64,000 nucleotides of DNA from Derxia lacustris (lineage in GTDB: Bacteria; Pseudomonadota; Gammaproteobacteria; Burkholderiales; Burkholderiaceae_E): NCBI RefSeq assembly GCF_002105195.1, contig NZ_MUHU01000013.1, positions 62,001 through 126,000 of the forward strand, written 5' to 3'. The notes beneath the pieces were generated by a model that was not told the DNA's origin, searched no databases, and saw only the letters and a program-made list of their open reading frames with translations. The translations under genes and the position numbers were made by a program. This document shows positions 1 through 9,583 of the stretch, one piece after another; position 1 is the first letter of the stretch, and each line of letters starts with the position of its first letter.

Positions 1-177
1 TTCATGGAAGTCGAAGGCCTCGGCGACTACCTGCCGAAGTACGCCGGCAACCTCGACATCATGACCGCCGCCGCCGCGCGCACCGCCGAGATGTTTGCCG
101 AGGAAATCCTCGCCGGGCGCCTGTCGCTCGACGCCGCCGCGGGCGCCGCGCCCGTCACCGCCCCGATCCCCGCCTGA
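1..177 (+). CDS. Acetaldehyde dehydrogenase (acylating), C-terminal end only
   Basis: The window opens inside this gene; only the last 58 codons are present. The visible tail contains [16 protein letters not shown], which closely resembles the conserved C-terminus of acylating acetaldehyde dehydrogenases (BphJ/DmpF/MhpF type). Known members convert acetaldehyde, channelled from the partner aldolase, plus CoA and NAD+ into acetyl-CoA in the cytoplasm. The next gene is exactly that partner aldolase, starting 11 bp after the stop with an AAGGAG-like ribosome-binding site in between, which strongly supports the call. The Ala/Pro-rich last 15 residues look like a lineage-specific extension. Substrate preference (acetaldehyde or propanal) cannot be judged. 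Confidence 0.85.
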   Translation, partial: FMEVEGLGDYLPKYAGNLDIMTAAAARTAEMFAEEILAGRLSLDAAAGAAPVTAPIPA

Positions 178-188
178 AGGAGCCCGCG

Positions 189-1235
189 ATGACTCTCGCC
201 GGAACCCGGATCCGTCTGCACGACATGACCTTGCGCGACGGCATGCACCCCAAGCGCCATCTGATGACGCTCGAACAGATGCAGAACATCGCCACCGGCC
301 TCGACGAAGCCGGCGTGCCGCTCATCGAAGTGACCCACGGCGACGGCCTGGGCGGCTCGTCGGTGAACTACGGCTTTCCGCTGCATACCGATGCCGAATA
401 TCTCGGCGCCGTCATCCCGCTGATGAAGCAAGCCAAGGTCTCGGCGCTGCTGCTGCCCGGCATCGGCACCGTCGAGCATCTGCGCATGGCGCACGAGATC
501 GGCGTGCACACGATCCGCGTTGCAACCCATTGCACCGAGGCCGACGTGAGCGAGCAGCACATCGGCATGGCGCGCAAGCTCGGGCTCGATACCGTGGGCT
601 TTCTGATGATGGCGCACATGGCGCCGGCCGCGAAGCTGATCGAGCAGGCGCGGCTGATGGAAAGCTACGGCGCCAACTGCGTCTACGTGACCGACTCGGC
701 CGGCTACATGCTGCCCGACGAGGTGCGCGAAAAGCTCGGCGCGGTGCGCCAGGCGCTCAGGCCCGAGACCGAGCTTGGCTTCCACGGCCATCACAACCTC
801 GCGATGGGCGTGGCCAATTCCATCGCCGCCGTCGAGGCCGGCGCGCGGCGCGTCGATGCCGCCGCCGCGGGTCTGGGCGCCGGTGCCGGCAACACGCCGA
901 TGGAAGTGCTCGTCGCGGTCTGCTCGCGCATGGGCATCGAGACCGGCGTGGACGTGGCCGCGATCTGCGACGTGGCCGAGGACCGCGTGGTGCCGATCAT
1001 GGACCACCCGATCCGCATCGACCGCGACTCGCTCACGCTCGGCTATGCGGGCGTGTATTCGAGCTTCCTGCTGTTCGCCAAGCGCGCCGAGCAGAAGTAC
1101 GGCGTGAAGGCGCGCGACATCCTCGTCGAGCTGGGCCGGCGCGGCATGGTCGGCGGCCAGGAAGACATGATCGAGGACACCGCCATGACCCTGGCGCGCG
1201 AGCGCGCCGGCAATGCCGCAGTGCAAGCGGCCTGA
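189..1235 (+). CDS. mhpE: 4-hydroxy-2-oxovalerate aldolase
   Basis: Class II pyruvate aldolase of 348 residues, the usual family length. It splits 4-hydroxy-2-oxovalerate (or hexanoate) into pyruvate and an aldehyde at the end of aromatic meta-cleavage pathways. Near the N-terminus the motif RDGMHPKRH places Arg16, Asp17 and His20 where the catalytic Arg/Asp/His of BphI lie. The GFHGHHN segment near residue 198 supplies the metal-binding His-x-His of the TIM barrel. The C-terminal region matches the communication domain that docks the acylating dehydrogenase, whose gene ends just upstream. The symbol could equally be bphI, dmpG or xylK depending on the pathway; which aromatic substrate is degraded is not visible here. 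Confidence 0.95.
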   Translation: MTLAGTRIRLHDMTLRDGMHPKRHLMTLEQMQNIATGLDEAGVPLIEVTHGDGLGGSSVNYGFPLHTDAEYLGAVIPLMKQAKVSALLLPGIGTVEHLRMAHEIGVHTIRVATHCTEADVSEQHIGMARKLGLDTVGFLMMAHMAPAAKLIEQARLMESYGANCVYVTDSAGYMLPDEVREKLGAVRQALRPETELGFHGHHNLAMGVANSIAAVEAGARRVDAAAAGLGAGAGNTPMEVLVAVCSRMGIETGVDVAAICDVAEDRVVPIMDHPIRIDRDSLTLGYAGVYSSFLLFAKRAEQKYGVKARDILVELGRRGMVGGQEDMIEDTAMTLARERAGNAAVQAA

Positions 1236-1295
1236 GCCTCCACCGACACAACGACAAACCCGGTCCGCCAGCGTTGCGGACCCGGAGGAGACTTC

Positions 1296-2327
1296 ATGGA
1301 CATGGCGATCGCGCTCCTGCTCGGGCAGGACGGGCTCGCCAATGGCGCGGTGTACGCGTTGTTGGCGCTGGCCCTGGTACTGGTGTTCGCGGTGACCCGC
1401 GTCATCTTCATTCCCGAAGGGGAATTCGTCGCCTGGGGCGCGCTGTCGCTCGCGGCGATGCAGGCCGGCCATGCGCCGGGCACGGCCTGGGTGCTGCTCG
1501 GCTGCGGCGCCGTGGCCAGCGCGCTCGACCTGCGCTGCCTGCGCGGCGACCGGCCCGCGCTGCTGCGCGCGCTGGGCTGGCAGCTCGGCTATCCGGCCGC
1601 GCTGCTGGCGCTGCTGCATGCGCTGCCGCTGGCCGCGCTGCCGATGGCGGCGCAGGTGGCGCTGGCGTTCGCGGTGGTGGTGCCGCTCGCGCCACTGATC
1701 TACCGCCTGGCCTTCCAGCCGATCGCCGATGCGACGGTGCTCACGCTGCTCATCGTGGCGGTGGCGGTGCATGTGGCGATGGTCGGCTTCGGGCTGCTGC
1801 TGTTCGGCCCCGAGGGCGCGCGCACGCCGGCCTTCTCCGACGCCAGCGTCAGCCTCGGCACGCTCGAATTCACCGGCCAGTCGCTCGCGGTGTTCGGCTG
1901 TTCGCTGGCGCTGATCGCGGCGCTCTACCTGTTCTTCGAGCGCACGCTCTGGGGCAAGGCGCTGCGCGCCTCGGCGCTCAACCGGCGCGGCGCGCGGCTG
2001 ATGGGCATCTCGCCGACCATGACCGGGCGGCTCGCCTTCGGCCTGGCCGGCGCCATCGGCGCGCTGTCGGGCGTGCTCATCGCGCCGGTGACCACGCTGT
2101 ACTACGACAGCGGCTTTCTCATCAGCCTCAAGGGCTTCGTCGCCGCCATCGTCGGCGGACTGGCGAGCTATCCGGCGGCGGCGCTCGCGGCGCTGTGCGT
2201 CGGCCTGCTCGAATCGTTTTCCTCGTTCTGGGCCAGCGCGTTCAAGGACGTCATCGTCTTCACGCTGATCATTCCGGTGCTGGTCTGGCGCTCGCTGCAA
2301 TCGCAGCACATCGAGGAGGAAGCATGA
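1296..2327 (+). CDS. livH: Branched-chain-type ABC transporter permease (LivH-like)
   Basis: Integral inner-membrane permease of 343 residues in the LivH family. The protein starts with the typical [19 protein letters not shown] helix after a GGAGG ribosome-binding site (1286-1290) and has about eight hydrophobic segments. The conserved cytoplasmic loop [19 protein letters not shown] (roughly residues 215-235) is the EAA-like contact with the ATPase. It overlaps the next gene by ATGA, so LivH, LivMG and LivF are translationally coupled. Lying directly behind catabolic aldolase genes, the transporter more likely imports an aromatic acid than leucine; this is inference from context. No LivK-type binding protein is in the window. 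Confidence 0.9.
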   Translation: MDMAIALLLGQDGLANGAVYALLALALVLVFAVTRVIFIPEGEFVAWGALSLAAMQAGHAPGTAWVLLGCGAVASALDLRCLRGDRPALLRALGWQLGYPAALLALLHALPLAALPMAAQVALAFAVVVPLAPLIYRLAFQPIADATVLTLLIVAVAVHVAMVGFGLLLFGPEGARTPAFSDASVSLGTLEFTGQSLAVFGCSLALIAALYLFFERTLWGKALRASALNRRGARLMGISPTMTGRLAFGLAGAIGALSGVLIAPVTTLYYDSGFLISLKGFVAAIVGGLASYPAAALAALCVGLLESFSSFWASAFKDVIVFTLIIPVLVWRSLQSQHIEEEA

Positions 2328-4164
2328 GTTCCCTGCCTACGGTCGCGCCGCGCGCGACGCCGTCCGCGCCCGCGCCCGCGCTGCTGCCGCGCCTGCTCGG
2401 CCTGATCGCCGGCGCAGCGCTGCTGGCCGCGCCGCTGCTGCTGCCCGACTTCTACGTGACGCTGCTCAACTACGTGGGCCTCTACAGCCTGGTGGCGCTC
2501 GGGCTGATGCTGCTCACCGGCGTGGGCGGGCTCACGTCCTTCGGGCAGGCGGCCTTCGTGGGGCTGGGCGCCTACACGACGGCGCTGCTCACGACCGGGC
2601 CCTGGCTCGGCTCGCTCGGCCTGCCGGCCTCGCCGTGGATCGGGCTGATCGCCGGGCTGCTGCTCACGCTCGCGGTGGCGGTGCTGCTGGGCTCGCTCAC
2701 GCTGCGGCTGTCGGGCCATTACCTGCCGCTCGGCACCATCGCCTGGGGCATCAGCCTGTACTACCTGTTCGGCAGCGTGGACTTCCTCGGCGGTCATACC
2801 GGCATCACCGACATTCCACCGGTGACGCTGCCGGGCCAGCCGCTCGACGACGCGCGGCACTTCTTCTACCTGATCGCGCTGTTCGTCGCGGCCGGCATGT
2901 TCACCACGCACAACCTGCTCGATTCGCGCGAGGGCCGGGCCATCCGCGCGCTCAAGGGCGGCCGGGTGATGGCCGAGGCGATGGGCGTCGACACCTCGCG
3001 CGCGCGCATGGTCATCTTCGTGATCGCGGCCTTGCAGGCGAGCGCGGCGGGCTGGCTCTATGCCCACATGCAGCGCTTCGTGAACCCGACGCCGTTCGGC
3101 ATGCATGCCGGCATCGACTACCTGTTCATGGCAGTGCTCGGCGGCGCCGGCCATGTGTGGGGCGCGCTGGTGGGTGCGGGCGTCATCACGGCGGCGCGCC
3201 AGTGGTTGCAGGACTGGCTGCCTCGGCTCGTCGGCATGCCGGGCAACTTCGAGACCATCGTGTTCGGGCTGGCGATGGTGCTGGTGCTGCAACGCGCGCG
3301 CCACGGCCTCGCGCCGCTGGTGGCGCGGCTGCTGCCCCGGCGTCATGCCGCGCGCCGCGTCGACGACCATGCCGAGCCGCTGCCGCGCCGCGCCATGCCG
3401 GCCACCGGCGAGACCATTCTCGAAGCCGAGCAGGTGACGCGCCGCTTCGGCGGACTGGTGGCCAACAACGCCATGGACCTGCGCGTGCATGCCGGCGAGA
3501 TCGTCGCGCTGATCGGCCCCAACGGCGCCGGCAAGAGCACGATGTTCAACCAGCTGTCGGGCGTCGACACGCCGACGTCGGGCGCGATCCGCTTTCGCGG
3601 CCGGCCGGTGGCCGGGCTCGGCGCGCGCGCCATCGCGGCGCTCGGCATGAGCCGCAGCTTCCAGCATGTGCGCATGCTGCCGGCGATGAGCGTGCTGGAG
3701 AACGTGGCCATCGGCGCGCACCAGCGCGGCCGGCGCGGCGTGTTCGCGGCGGCCTGGCGGCTCGACCGCGACGAGGAGGCGCGGCTCATCGCCGAGGCCG
3801 CGCGCCAGCTGCGCCGCGTGGGCCTCGACGAGCGCATGCATGCGGCGGCCGGCACGCTGTCGCTCGGTCAGCAGCGGATCATGGAGATCGCCCGCGCGCT
3901 GTGCAGCGACCCCTGCCTGCTGCTGCTCGACGAACCGGCCGCCGGCCTGCGGCATCAGGAGAAGGCCGCGCTCGGCGAACTGCTGCGCCGGTTGCGCGCC
4001 GAAGGCATGGCGGTGCTCATCGTCGAGCACGACATGGACTTCGTGATGGGCCTCGCGGATCGCGTGGTGGTGATGGAATTCGGCCAGAAGATCGCCGAGG
4101 GTCTGCCGCAGCAGGTGCAGCAGGATCCGAAGGTGCTCGAGGCCTATCTGGGCGGGGTGGCGTG

Positions 4165-4165
<1 letters not shown>
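2324..4165 (+). CDS. LivM-LivG fusion: ABC permease plus ATPase
   Basis: A 613-residue protein joining a LivM permease (about residues 1-335) to a LivG ATPase (about 360-613). The permease half has multiple membrane helices and the loop [22 protein letters not shown]. The ATPase half shows Walker [10 protein letters not shown], a signature LSLGQQR (LSxGQ with Leu where Gly is usual), Walker [12 protein letters not shown] and the switch region VEHDMDFV. The start is fixed by the ATGA overlap with livH. The ATPase stop overlaps the livF start in the same way. Such fusions are known in Liv-type systems, so this is not damage; the linker of about 25 Arg/Pro-rich residues is intact and in frame. 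Confidence 0.92.
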
Positions 4166-4914
<749 letters not shown>

Positions 4915-4937
4915 GCGCGGCGGGCGGTCCGCACCGT

Positions 4938-4955
4938 CTTGCAATCCCTTGCAAG
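4938..4955. promoter_or_regulatory. Inverted repeat upstream of the porin gene
   Basis: CTTGCAA and TTGCAAG form a perfect 7-bp inverted repeat separated by 4 bp, in the 96-bp gap between livF and the porin start. Size and symmetry suit a dimeric repressor site. No regulator is assigned, and no convincing -35/-10 pair was seen next to it. Confidence 0.3.
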
Positions 4956-5010
4956 CGCCCGCGCCGGCGCCACGGCGCCCATCGAAAACACAACAACAGG
5001 AGTGAGACCC

Positions 5011-6144
5011 ATGGCATCCATCGCCAGGAACCCGTTCGCCCGTTCGAAACGCGGCTCGGCCGCGCTGGCCGCCGCGCTGGCCCTGCCCGGCCTCGCCGCC
5101 GCCCAGCAGGTGACGCTCTACGGCTCGATCGACACCGGCATCGAGCACATCCGGCATGCGCGCGCCGATGGCGGCCCGTTGACCCGCGTGCCGTCGGTCA
5201 CCGGCACCCAGGCGTCGCGCGTGGGCCTGCGCGGCGAGGAGGATCTGGGCGACGGCAACCGGGCGTTGTTCGTCGTCGAGAACGGCTTCAACGCCGACAC
5301 CGGCAGCGCCGGCCAGGGCGGCCGCATCTGGGGCCGGCAGGCCTTCGTGGCGCTGAGCTCGGCGCGCTGGGGCCAGCTCGGCATCGGGCGCCAGTACACG
5401 ATGATCAACTACCCGCTCATCACCGGCGACATCCTCGGGCCCAATCTCTACGGCCTCGGCTCGCTCGACAGCTATGTGCCGGCGGCGCGCTCGGACAACA
5501 CGCTGGCCTACCGGCACCGCGTCGCCGGCTTCGGCTTCGGCGCCACCTACTCGACCGGGCGCGACGCGGTCGGCGGCTGCGCCGGCGAAGGCGCGGCCGG
5601 ACCGCTGGCCTGCCGCCAGGTCTCGGCGCTGCTCCAGTACGACGCCGACGACTGGGGCGTCGGCTATGCGCTCGACGAGCAGCGCGGCGGCGGCACGGCG
5701 ACCGCGAGCTTCTACAACGGCGCGCCGGCCATCGCGCTGAGCGCGCCGTCGGACAAGGACCTGCGCCATCTCGCGACCGCCTGGGTCAGGCTGGCCGGCG
5801 TCAAGGTCGCGGGCGGCTGGCTCGGCCGGCGCGTCAGCAGCGCCGCTGCCGACGCCGGCTCGAACCTGTACTTCATCGGCGCGGCCGTGCCGGTGACGGC
5901 GGCCTGGACCGTCGACGGCATGGCGTTGCGCATGCTCAACACCGACCAGGACCGCAGCGCCTCGATGCTGGCGGCGCGCGCCAGCCATGCCTTCAGCCGA
6001 CGCACCGCCGCCTATGTGCAGCTCGCCTGGCTCGACAACGGCAAGCGCGCGCAATACCAGGTCAGCTCGGGGGGTGGCGGCACCGTGCCCGCGCCGGGGA
6101 CCGGCCAGCTCGCCAGCTTCGTGGGCCTGCGCCACAGCTTCTGA
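5011..6144 (+). CDS. Gram-negative porin, Burkholderiales type
   Basis: Outer-membrane general diffusion porin, 377 residues. The chosen ATG follows an AGGAGTGAG ribosome-binding site (4998-5006) and gives a standard signal peptide: basic N-terminus, Ala/Leu core, cleavage at AAA-QQ. The mature protein starts QVTLYGSIDTGIEH, typical of the Burkholderiales porin family, continues with SRVGLRGEEDLGDG and RQAFVALSS, and ends FVGLRHSF with the terminal Phe needed for insertion by the Bam complex. It stands directly after a Liv-type importer, so it may provide outer-membrane entry for the same substrate, but porins of this family are abundant and often unspecific. Confidence 0.93.
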   Translation: MASIARNPFARSKRGSAALAAALALPGLAAAQQVTLYGSIDTGIEHIRHARADGGPLTRVPSVTGTQASRVGLRGEEDLGDGNRALFVVENGFNADTGSAGQGGRIWGRQAFVALSSARWGQLGIGRQYTMINYPLITGDILGPNLYGLGSLDSYVPAARSDNTLAYRHRVAGFGFGATYSTGRDAVGGCAGEGAAGPLACRQVSALLQYDADDWGVGYALDEQRGGGTATASFYNGAPAIALSAPSDKDLRHLATAWVRLAGVKVAGGWLGRRVSSAAADAGSNLYFIGAAVPVTAAWTVDGMALRMLNTDQDRSASMLAARASHAFSRRTAAYVQLAWLDNGKRAQYQVSSGGGGTVPAPGTGQLASFVGLRHSF

Positions 6145-6480
6145 CGCCGCCCCCGTGCCTGCGCCCGCATCGAGCTGGCGCGCAGGCCGAAATGAGCGCC
6201 GATTGTCAGCGCCGGCAGCGCCCCGGCGTTAGCCAAAAGTCGGCCGCTTATCGCCGCCATTTCTTTCGATGACGGCGGCGGCAAACGCGATTCCATGCGC
6301 CTCGGCCTACACCGAACGGTGAAGGGGTCGCGGACGCCGCAAGCACCGCCATCCCGCCAGTGACAGAGCCACCCAGCACGAATGCGGGAGTTGCCATGCA
6401 GCCGGTCCGTCGCCGTCGCAACCCCCGCTTCACGCATCTCGGGCATCGCTTGCCCGACCATTCCTGTGTGAGAGGTTTCG
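6145..6480. other. 336-bp gap before the T6SS operon
   Basis: No convincing gene. It must hold the T6SS promoter unless transcription reads through from the porin. A stem of CGCCGCC (6252-6258) and GGCGGCG (6274-6280) with a 15-nt loop lies in it without a T-run, so it is at best a Rho-assisted stop. A GAGAGG ribosome-binding site precedes tssB. I could not see a credible sigma-70 or sigma-54 promoter. Confidence 0.4.
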
Positions 6481-6990
6481 ATGGCAGATAGTCTCCAAAA
6501 ATGGGTCGGTCGCAACCGTCCGCCCCGCGTCCAGATCACCTATGACGTCGAGATCGGCGATGCCGCCGAGAAGAAGGAACTGCCGCTCGTCGTGGGTCTG
6601 CTGGCCGACCTGAGCGGCCAGCCCAAGACCGCGCTGCCCAAGCTGAAGGAACGTCGCTTCGTCGACATCGACCGCGACAACTTCAACGCGATCCTGACCA
6701 AGATCGCGCCGCGCCTCGACCTGTCGGTGCCCGACACCTTCAAGGGCGAAGGCAATCTCAAGGTCGAACTCAACTTCGCCGACTTTGCCGACTTCCGGCC
6801 CGAGGCCATCGTGCGCCAGGTGCCGCGTCTGGCCCGCCTGCTCGAAGCCCGCCAGCAGCTGCGCGACCTGCTCGCCAAGCTCGACGGCAACGACGAACTC
6901 GACGCCCTGCTCGACGCCATCGTCAACAACAGCGAGGAGCTGCAATCGCTCAAGAGTCAGGCCGGCGCCGCCGAGCCCGTGACCGAGTGA
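6481..6990 (+). CDS. tssB: T6SS contractile sheath small subunit TssB
   Basis: First gene of the T6SS operon, 169 residues, the normal TssB (VipA/ImpB) length. The N-terminal region (SLQKWVGRNRPPRVQITYDVE, interrupted motif shared with all TssB) and LPLVVGLLADLSGQP are hallmark segments. TssB pairs with TssC to form the cytoplasmic sheath whose contraction drives the Hcp tube outwards. The C-terminal acidic helix region (DELDALLDAIVNNSEELQ) is typical. A GAGAGG ribosome-binding site stands 8 bases upstream. tssC follows after 47 bp. Confidence 0.97.
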   Translation: MADSLQKWVGRNRPPRVQITYDVEIGDAAEKKELPLVVGLLADLSGQPKTALPKLKERRFVDIDRDNFNAILTKIAPRLDLSVPDTFKGEGNLKVELNFADFADFRPEAIVRQVPRLARLLEARQQLRDLLAKLDGNDELDALLDAIVNNSEELQSLKSQAGAAEPVTE

Positions 6991-7037
6991 ACTTCGCCGC
7001 CTCCCAATCGCATCGTCCGATCCCCCACTGAGCATCC

Positions 7038-8519
7038 ATGGCAACCGAACTTGAAACCGAAGGCGGCGCCGGCGCCGCGACGCTTGAGCTGAGCCTGCTG
7101 GACCGCATCGTCCACGAAGGCCACATGGCGATCGACCCGTCGCAGGGCCAGTACGCCAAGAAGCTGCTGGGCCAGCTGGCCACGCAGATCCTCGACGAAG
7201 GCATGAAGACCAGCCCCGACAAGAGCGTGGTCGCGGCCATCAACGAACGCGTCGCCGAGATCGACAAGATCCTGACCGACCAGGTCAACGCGATCATGCA
7301 CGACCCCGCCTTCCAGGCGCTCGAAGCCTCGTGGCGCGGTCTGCACGACATGGTGCACGGCACCGAGACCGGCCCCGGCCTCAAGCTGCGCCTGCTCAAC
7401 GTGAGCAAGAAGGAGCTGCTCAAGGATCTGGAATCGGCCGTCGATCACGACATGAGCGTGCTGTTCAAGCACATCTACGAAGCCGAGTACGGCACCTTCG
7501 GCGGCCAGCCCTATTCGCTGCTGATCGGCGACTACGAGTTCGGTCGCCATCCGCAGGACATCGCACTGCTGGAGCGCCTGTCGAAGGTGGCTGCCGCCGC
7601 GCATGCGCCGTTCATCTCGGCGGTCGCGCCGTCGATGTTCGACCTCGGTTCGTTTGCCGATCTGGGCGTGCCGCGCGACCTGTCGAAGACCTTCGAAAGC
7701 CTGGAGCTGGCCGGCTGGCGCGCCCTGCGCGAGAGCGAGGATTCGCGCTATCTGGCGCTGGTGGTGCCGCGCTACGCCGCCCGCCTGCCCTATGGCGAGA
7801 AGACCGTGCCGGTCGAGGAGTTCGGCTTCGAGGAAGACGTCGACGGCAGCGAGCACGACAAGTATCTGTGGGCCAACGCGGCCTATCAGCTCGGCCTGTG
7901 CATCACCGACTCGTTCGCCAAGCACGGCTGGACCACGGCGATCCGCGGCGTGGAAGGTGGCGGCAAGGTCGGCGGCATCGCGGCCCACGCCTTCAAGACG
8001 GCCGAAGGCGACGTGGCACTCAAGTGCCCGACCGAGGTGACCATCACCGACCGGCGCGAGAAGGAGCTGAACGAACTCGGCTTCATCGGCCTGGTGAATT
8101 CCAAGGGCTCGGACGTGGCGGCCTTCTTCGGCGGCCAGACGGTGAACAAGCCCAAGCTCTACAACAAGGACACGGCCAATGCCAATGCGGCCCTGTCGGC
8201 GCGCCTGCCCTATGTGCTGGCAGCCTCGCGGTTCGCGCATTACCTCAAGGTAATCATGCGCGACAAGGTCGGCAGCTTCCAGACGCGCGGCGAGATCGAG
8301 GACTACCTCAACAACTGGATCGCCGACTACGTGCTGCTCAACGACAGCGCGCCGGCCGCGACCAAGGCCCGCTTCCCGCTCGGCGAGGCGCGCGTGGACG
8401 TGACCGAGGTGGCCGGCAAGCCGGGCGCCTATCAGGCCACGGTCTTCCTCAAGCCCCACTTCCAGATGGAAGAACTCACGGCCTCGATCCGGCTCGTGGC
8501 AAAGCTGCCCAACACCTGA
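7038..8519 (+). CDS. tssC: T6SS contractile sheath large subunit TssC
   Basis: Sheath protein VipB/ImpC, 493 residues, as expected for the family. Recognisable blocks are EASWRGLHDMVHGTETG (near residue 95), YSLLIGDYEFG, the ISAVAPSMFDL segment, VPRYAARLPYG and, near the C-terminus, RFAHYLKVIMRDKVGSF. It forms heterodimers with TssB that stack around the Hcp tube and are recycled by ClpV. It is complete with no frameshift. The 72-bp gap to hcp carries a weak GGGAAAC ribosome-binding region. Confidence 0.97.
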   Translation: MATELETEGGAGAATLELSLLDRIVHEGHMAIDPSQGQYAKKLLGQLATQILDEGMKTSPDKSVVAAINERVAEIDKILTDQVNAIMHDPAFQALEASWRGLHDMVHGTETGPGLKLRLLNVSKKELLKDLESAVDHDMSVLFKHIYEAEYGTFGGQPYSLLIGDYEFGRHPQDIALLERLSKVAAAAHAPFISAVAPSMFDLGSFADLGVPRDLSKTFESLELAGWRALRESEDSRYLALVVPRYAARLPYGEKTVPVEEFGFEEDVDGSEHDKYLWANAAYQLGLCITDSFAKHGWTTAIRGVEGGGKVGGIAAHAFKTAEGDVALKCPTEVTITDRREKELNELGFIGLVNSKGSDVAAFFGGQTVNKPKLYNKDTANANAALSARLPYVLAASRFAHYLKVIMRDKVGSFQTRGEIEDYLNNWIADYVLLNDSAPAATKARFPLGEARVDVTEVAGKPGAYQATVFLKPHFQMEELTASIRLVAKLPNT

Positions 8520-8591
8520 CGGCCCCGGGCCATTCCGCCGGCCTCGCCATGACGGGGCCGGCCCATTCGACGCATACAGGGAAACTTCCAG

Positions 8592-9071
8592 ATGGACGTG
8601 ATCATTCTTGAAATCAAGGACGTCAAGGGCAACTGCCAGATCGACAAGTACCAGGGGCAGATCATCATCCAGTCGTTCAGCCAGGGCGTGATGCTCCCGC
8701 TGCAGATGGACACGTCGAACACCGAGCGCACCGCCGGTCGTCCGGTGTTCCAAGAGATGAGCTTCTCCAAGATGAGCGACATGTCGACGCCGGTGCTGTA
8801 CGCCGCCTGCGTGCAGGGCAAGAAGCTCGGCGACGCCAAGATCCACATCGGCCGCAACGAGAACGGCGTGTTCATGTCGGTCATCGAATACGTGCTCACG
8901 AGCGCCATGGTGTCGAACATCAGCACCACCGGCGGCGGCGGCATTCCGGTCGACAGCTTCTCGCTCAACTTCACCAAGATCACCATGGACTTCACGCAGC
9001 AGAAGTCCGATTCGACGAAGAAGGGCACGGCCAACTTCGGCTGGGACCTGGAGACCAACAAGGCCGCCTGA
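8592..9071 (+). CDS. hcp: T6SS inner tube protein Hcp
   Basis: Hcp/TssD, 159 residues. It assembles as stacked hexamer rings that form the expelled tube and may carry small effectors in the lumen. The compact beta-barrel sequence, with IIIQSFSQGVMLPLQMD, FSKMSDMSTPVLYAACVQGKK and SFSLNFTKITMDFTQQ, matches single-domain Hcp; no C-terminal effector extension is present. Its codon use is less GC-extreme than that of neighbouring genes (many Ile/Lys codons), fitting an abundant protein. It sits between tssC and tssE, a common arrangement. Confidence 0.96.
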   Translation: MDVIILEIKDVKGNCQIDKYQGQIIIQSFSQGVMLPLQMDTSNTERTAGRPVFQEMSFSKMSDMSTPVLYAACVQGKKLGDAKIHIGRNENGVFMSVIEYVLTSAMVSNISTTGGGGIPVDSFSLNFTKITMDFTQQKSDSTKKGTANFGWDLETNKAA

Positions 9072-9130
9072 GCGGCATCGGCGCGGCCCGCCGGGCCGCT
9101 GCCCTCCTCTTCTAGCGACCTCCGTCCACC

Positions 9131-9583
9131 ATGCACGCGCTGCTGCCTGTCGCCCCGATTCCGCTGTTCGACCGCCTGTGCGCCGACGCCGACGCGGCCA
9201 GCGGCGCAACGCTCGATGCGGCGGGGCTCGAGGCGTCGATCGCCTGCGATCTGGCGCGACTGCTGGGCACGCGCTCGCGGCTCGGCTTCGACGCGTTCCT
9301 GGCCGCCGATCCGACGGTCGTCGACTACGGCCTGCCCGACATCAGTGCGCTGTCGGCCGGCTCGGGCGACGATCTGGCGCTGCTCAGGCGCGCGGTCGAG
9401 CAGGCGATCCGGCGCTATGAGCCGCGGCTGCTCGATGCACGCATCGCGGTCGCACCGGTCGCCGGCGCACCGCATCTGGCGCAGCTGCGCATCGATGCGG
9501 CAATGCGGCTCGGCGGCGAGTTGCGCCGGGTGCGCTTCGAGCTCGATGCCGAGCCCGGCTCGGCCCGCGTCGGAGCCGCCTGA
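9131..9583 (+). CDS. tssE: T6SS baseplate wedge protein TssE
   Basis: Small gp25-like baseplate subunit, 150 residues. The PLFDRLCAD start, the DLARLLGTRSRLG region, VDYGLPDIS and the helix IRRYEPRLLDARIAV are the family's key stretches; the ExR-type core motif appears as YEPRL. TssE joins TssF, TssG and TssK to form the baseplate wedge from which the tube-sheath polymerises. The stop codon overlaps the tssF start (ATGA-like junction at 9581-9585), implying translational coupling. Confidence 0.92.
   Translation: MHALLPVAPIPLFDRLCADADAASGATLDAAGLEASIACDLARLLGTRSRLGFDAFLAADPTVVDYGLPDISALSAGSGDDLALLRRAVEQAIRRYEPRLLDARIAVAPVAGAPHLAQLRIDAAMRLGGELRRVRFELDAEPGSARVGAA

Noticed and set aside
27..2309. 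760-codon antisense frame across the aldolase and livH
   Set aside because: Compositionally biased translation, overlaps two certain genes.
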